This document shows positions 60,432 to 64,000 of a stretch of 64,000 bases of DNA, in pieces. The position numbers were made by a program, and so were the translations under genes. Each line of letters begins with the position of its first letter. The stretch's first letter is position 1. A model generated the notes under the pieces. It saw only the letters and a list, made by a program, of their open reading frames with translations. It did not search any database and was not told where the DNA came from. Source of the DNA: CALCZU01 sp964396165 (GTDB lineage Bacteria > Bdellovibrionota > FAC87 > UBA2466). Location of the stretch: positions 1 through 64,000 of the forward strand of contig CAYNEF010000001.1 of NCBI GenBank assembly GCA_964396165.1, written 5' to 3'.

Positions 60432-62084
60432 TTAATTAAATGGAACCCTTCTAAAGGCCTCAGCTTCAAAACGCACCTGAGGAGAAGTGATCGCCCGGCC
60501 AAACTTTTTAAGCCTTAACATTCCTTTTGTTTCTTCGCGGGTTCCGATAAAAACGCTTTTTTCCCCATTTTCAAATCCGAGCTTACCCGTATAAAAATCA
60601 TAACTCCCTGATGTAATGGTAGCTGGCGTGCCGGCTTCGCGAAATAAAGCCCATCCCGCAAAACTTAATGGGAAAAAGGGATTTTCTGTGTTGGGGGGAG
60701 TTTTCCCAAGCCCAATTACAAGATTAAGATCCCACTGATTGCCTTCGAACATCCCGGAGATGGGACCCATTTTTTTAGCTTGAGGAGGCAACGTAGCTTG
60801 CCCATCTTTTCTCAATTCAAAGCTTCCGACACGGCCAAAAAGAATGGAGTTCCAAACACCTTTAACGACTCCATCACCAAACTCAGTTACCTGAAGAATA
60901 GCATCCACATCATTTTCAGAGCGACGAAATACAAACTGTGTTTCTGTTAACGGATTTGGATACGGACGAGTGGCAAAACGGTAAGAAATAGCTTCTGCGG
61001 ATTGAAAACCACCAAAAAACAAGCTCGCTATTGCCGAAAGCTGAAGTTTTGGTGCTTCAGGAGACGAACCGTTCCCTTGGTAAGTCATAATATTTATCTT
61101 CGCTGCCTGATAAGTATTTAAATATTCATGATGAACATACCCTGAATATTCTCCTTGAATAGATTCTACAGGAACTTTTATAGCAGGGTTATTGGGTGGA
61201 GGATTACTTAAAAGACTTTGCGAAACTGGGGGGGAAAGCGTTAAGGGACCAGTCATTTCATCCGAGACACGTCTAAACTGACAGTCTTGCCCACAAGTAA
61301 GCGTTCCCTGATCTACGGTACACACAAGATTCTGCTTCGGACCATTCAATACAAGGTGTTTTTTAAAGAAATTGTAAGATCCCTGTTCAAAATAAGCAGC
61401 TATGCAGTAACCTTTTGGACCGAATAAACCACAAAATTTTTCTCCTTGGTTTTGCCCTAACTCTCCCCTAACCCGGTAAGTTGCAAATGGGTTACCAATC
61501 CGAGCTGTATCATCTGTGCTTCGATAAGTAAGCAATTGCAATCTAGAAGGATAACTTAGACATTTCCCCTCGTATTCCCCCGAAATGGGTTCGATAAGAG
61601 GGTATTGAGGCGCGGCGGAAGTATCTTGAGACAGTACAAGTTTTCCAACATTACCACTAAAATTCGAACGTAACTCCCCTTCCAACTTGCCGCTACCAAA
61701 GCTTGTAATCTTAACGGACACGTCCGCTTCAGGTTGATCGAAAACAAGGGTTTGGGTAATTAAATTATATTGAACGTTGTCGAAGTGGTAAGCTACGTAT
61801 TCCTTGCTTTTAAAATCCCCAAAATGAAGCGTTAAAACTGCCATTAGTTCAAGTTTGTTGCCTGTTTCGCGAGAAAGTATAAAGTCGATTTTGGCTAACT
61901 GGTCACGCTTTAAATCATCGTGATGAAGGATCCCGACATACCGCCGAAAGACGTTATTCGAGGGTAAAGTATCTGCGGAACTAGCTTCTATAGACGCTAA
62001 ATTTGAAACGTTATCTTTCGCGCACGCAGGTAGGGTAACAAGTAATAAAATTAGTAAATTTAATATCTTAGCAGTGCGGCACAA
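60432..62084 (-). CDS. Lipoprotein with internal duplication, 550 aa
   Basis: A 550-residue lipoprotein (lipobox LPAC). It has two homologous halves: YVGILHHDDLKRDQLAKIDF, then LTLHFGDFKSKEYVAYHF and VSVKITSFGSGKLEGELR; and YSGYVHHEYLNTYQAAKINI, then ASLFFGGFQSAEAISYRF and AILQVTEFGDGVVKGVWN. Each half then continues with a smaller beta domain that begins PISGEYEGK or PISGMFEGN. It is beta-rich and surface-exposed by prediction, but I cannot assign a function. Confidence 0.65.
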   Translation of the reverse strand: MCRTAKILNLLILLLVTLPACAKDNVSNLASIEASSADTLPSNNVFRRYVGILHHDDLKRDQLAKIDFILSRETGNKLELMAVLTLHFGDFKSKEYVAYHFDNVQYNLITQTLVFDQPEADVSVKITSFGSGKLEGELRSNFSGNVGKLVLSQDTSAAPQYPLIEPISGEYEGKCLSYPSRLQLLTYRSTDDTARIGNPFATYRVRGELGQNQGEKFCGLFGPKGYCIAAYFEQGSYNFFKKHLVLNGPKQNLVCTVDQGTLTCGQDCQFRRVSDEMTGPLTLSPPVSQSLLSNPPPNNPAIKVPVESIQGEYSGYVHHEYLNTYQAAKINIMTYQGNGSSPEAPKLQLSAIASLFFGGFQSAEAISYRFATRPYPNPLTETQFVFRRSENDVDAILQVTEFGDGVVKGVWNSILFGRVGSFELRKDGQATLPPQAKKMGPISGMFEGNQWDLNLVIGLGKTPPNTENPFFPLSFAGWALFREAGTPATITSGSYDFYTGKLGFENGEKSVFIGTREETKGMLRLKKFGRAITSPQVRFEAEAFRRVPFN

Positions 62085-62197
62085 AGGAACCCCCTATAAT
62101 TATGCCCTTCTTGTATCGCAAAAACCTAAGATAAGAAATTTAATTTTCGGTTAAAATCATTTCCCCCTAGCATAGGCCAATCAGGGTTTTCGCTCTT

Positions 62198-63226
62198 TTA
62201 CCTGCTACACTGAAACGAGTTCGGAACGATCACAAGTTTATAACTAGTAATCACAGCATTGTTGCCATTGCCCATATCACCCGATAAATGCCATTTTCCG
62301 TTCGTTTGGCCATCTTTTACGTACTCAGTTAGATCACGTGAGAACGTAACGTTGGTTCGGGACTCATCCATATAATATGCCCAAATGGCTTGTCCCGAAG
62401 GTGTCGTTAACCAAAAACGGTATTTGGAAGGAATCTTCACCGCTGCGGTATAAGTTAAAAAGATTTGGCTAATGTCTTTTCCCGATGCCGTTACTTCTCC
62501 GATAAGATAACTCACTCCCTTCACCGCCAAGGGCTGCGAAAAGGAATTATTTTCCAAAGTTATCGGCTTCTCCATCAGTTTGCCAATTAAGAGAGTATTC
62601 GAAAACCGGTGTAGTAAATTTGGACCTTTTAACATAAAGGAAAGAAGCACACGGGAACCACAAGGAGCGTTTGGAAGGATAGCTCCATCGAAATTCAAAG
62701 TCTTGCTCTCGCCAGGCACTAATTTTACCAAATCCATTTCAGTTTGCTGCAATGCTAGGACAGGCTCTGCACTCTTCACTCCAGTAGATAGTTTTAAGGA
62801 ATTAAAGGTCATTTTACTGGAATTTGTAATGGTAACAGAGACAGAAACCTTCTCCCCTGGCTCAATCGCCCCATTTTGATTTCCACTTACTTCTTTAATC
62901 TCTACTTGCTCAGTGAGTACCACGGCCTCTGCCTGACAAGTGACATAACCAACAACCAAGCAAGTCTGGGGCGCAAAAAGACTACTGGGATCATAAGGGT
63001 CGCAAAAACTATTTTGCATACGCGAAGTAAAATTGCCACCCTGTCTCTGGCAAACATTCTGCAGTCTTTGAAACTCCTGACGCAGTTTTTGTTTTGCGCT
63101 CGCGTAGGCAGTTCCTTCACTATCCCCACTTCCATACATGGGAATTTGATCGCTCCAAAGCACCTGCGCAGATACCGAAACAGTTAAAAATAACGTAAAA
63201 GAGACAAATAATAATTTGTAGTTCAT
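62198..63226 (-). CDS. Exported protein with CARDB-like and P-domain-like modules
   Basis: A 342-residue exported protein started at the ATG at 63226, which gives signal peptide MNYKLLFVSFTLFLTVSVSA. It contains a middle beta-sandwich resembling CARDB (SGNQNGAIEPGEKVSVSVTI, LVKLVPGESKTLNF) and a C-terminal region like the P/homo B domain of proprotein convertases (FWLTTPSGQAIWAYYM, KWHLSGDMGNGNN, ITSYKLVI). No protease domain is attached, so it may bind or present partners. The longer ORF start overlaps the upstream gene and adds no signal. Confidence 0.65.
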   Translation of the reverse strand: MNYKLLFVSFTLFLTVSVSAQVLWSDQIPMYGSGDSEGTAYASAKQKLRQEFQRLQNVCQRQGGNFTSRMQNSFCDPYDPSSLFAPQTCLVVGYVTCQAEAVVLTEQVEIKEVSGNQNGAIEPGEKVSVSVTITNSSKMTFNSLKLSTGVKSAEPVLALQQTEMDLVKLVPGESKTLNFDGAILPNAPCGSRVLLSFMLKGPNLLHRFSNTLLIGKLMEKPITLENNSFSQPLAVKGVSYLIGEVTASGKDISQIFLTYTAAVKIPSKYRFWLTTPSGQAIWAYYMDESRTNVTFSRDLTEYVKDGQTNGKWHLSGDMGNGNNAVITSYKLVIVPNSFQCSR

Positions 63227-63278
63227 ACCTATTTTTCTATCCCACTCTTCCATGCCAATCAAGTATAGCTGATACCGT

Positions 63279-63752
63279 TTACTTTTTCTTAAGAACGCAT
63301 TGCACAAACACATCGCTATTCACCGGATTCCCATTCAAGGTAAGTGAACGTGTATAACTGATAGAAACGTATTCAGAAGACAATCCCGCCCACGCCTGTG
63401 CCAAGGAGTAAATATCGTACTCATGCGCCGGTTTGTGGCGAAGATCACCGATTTGTAATTGCATCGTGTTTCTACCAGTGCGAAATGAAATCTGAAAAGA
63501 AGGCGATTTCAAAACAATTGGGCCAGACCAAATAGCTTCATTGACTCCAGGATAATTGGCCAAATCAAACTGGATAGGCCAATCATTGGAATTAATCGAG
63601 CTGCTGTATTTATTCACTTCCTGTTTGCCCTCAATATCCGTTATCGAGCCATGGCACTGTAACTTGTACTCACTCGGATTAATAAAACCTTCTGCCGCGC
63701 GTACAGAAGCTGCCGAAAAAAACATAACTAAAAAACTGCATAACAATTTCAT
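63279..63752 (-). CDS. Exported hypothetical protein, 157 aa
   Basis: Exported protein (signal peptide MKLLCSFLVMFFSAASVRAA) of unknown family with two Cys in the mature part (LQCHG and VQCVL), probably a disulfide joining the ends of a beta-sandwich. TTAGGAG precedes the ATG at 63752. It is in the same direction as the following gene with a 52-base gap. Confidence 0.65.
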   Translation of the reverse strand: MKLLCSFLVMFFSAASVRAAEGFINPSEYKLQCHGSITDIEGKQEVNKYSSSINSNDWPIQFDLANYPGVNEAIWSGPIVLKSPSFQISFRTGRNTMQLQIGDLRHKPAHEYDIYSLAQAWAGLSSEYVSISYTRSLTLNGNPVNSDVFVQCVLKKK

Positions 63753-64000
63753 AAATATCTCCTAATAATTACTTGAAGAAAGTGGTATTTTTCATGTTTT
63801 CAAAATTGGCGCAATACTAAATCCAAAAAAAACAGCAACAGATTGATTATGTTGCGATTAATACCGACAGAAAACTGCACAAGCAAAGTTTTTATTAAAA
63901 GGTCTATCTAGAGAAATAGATAGGCAGCTTCAAACGGGGTTCGTACCGTACAAACGAAAGCTCATTTATTTGTAAATTTGGCTAAGACTACTTCTGCGAC

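Overview
The window looks like an AT-rich genome from the Bdellovibrionota (Bdellovibrio-like bacteria) or a close relative. This is inferred from a TIGR02147-type regulator, many exported proteins of unknown function, and a dense set of secreted proteases (two trypsin-like, one C13-like, one M1-like, one M14). No rRNA or marker gene is present, so the taxon is not proven.

Layout. 1-11.8 kb: mostly orphan exported proteins, a TIGR02147 regulator, a LysR regulator and an exported serine protease. 11.9-15.9 kb: an AbiEi/AbiEii toxin-antitoxin pair with its promoter, a PhoD-like phosphatase and the 3' remnant of an NYN-domain gene. 16.0-about 37 kb: an integrative and conjugative element (ICE). 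It begins at a degenerate initiator tRNA-Met whose 3' half is intact. A tyrosine integrase and a small excisionase-like gene follow, then a long overlapping minus-strand operon with a MOBC-type relaxase (Replic_Relax family), an FtsK-like coupling protein and VirB10/9/8/6/5/4/3/2-like proteins. 37-38.6 kb: an XRE regulator and a second, atypical tyrosine recombinase. 38.6-54.5 kb: a metal (probably copper) resistance island. It holds an exported Cys-rich metallothionein-like protein, MerT- and MerP-like proteins, two ECF sigma factors (one CorE-like with a C-terminal Cys tail), a CopA-type ATPase, several periplasmic or outer-membrane copper-type proteins, and a CusRS-like two-component system. 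54.5-64 kb: exported proteases and secreted proteins with internal repeats.

Most interesting system. Opposite the conjugation operon, the ICE carries a sigma-54-type response regulator gene and a tightly overlapping six-gene operon (30.5-36.8 kb). The operon encodes a kynurenine 3-monooxygenase-like flavoprotein with a C-terminal membrane anchor, a LysE/RhtB amino-acid exporter, a LivK-like periplasmic binding protein with no ABC permease, a membrane histidine kinase, an SDR enzyme and an AAA/HTH protein. Together these could make, export and sense a modified amino-acid signal and so control the element. The regulator gene and the operon are each preceded by the same -24/-12-like motif (TGGCnnAAAnATTGTA). 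Two 18-bp direct repeats exactly 30 bp apart sit upstream of the operon's motif, like enhancer sites. I infer a LuxP/LuxQ-like, cell-to-cell signalling cassette on an ICE, possibly using a 3-hydroxykynurenine-like molecule. The chemistry and targets are unproven.

In the metal island, CTTAAG-type hexamers repeated with an 11-bp period precede copA, the cupredoxin gene, two more genes and the diheme cytochrome gene, which suggests one OmpR-family regulon run by the local response regulator.
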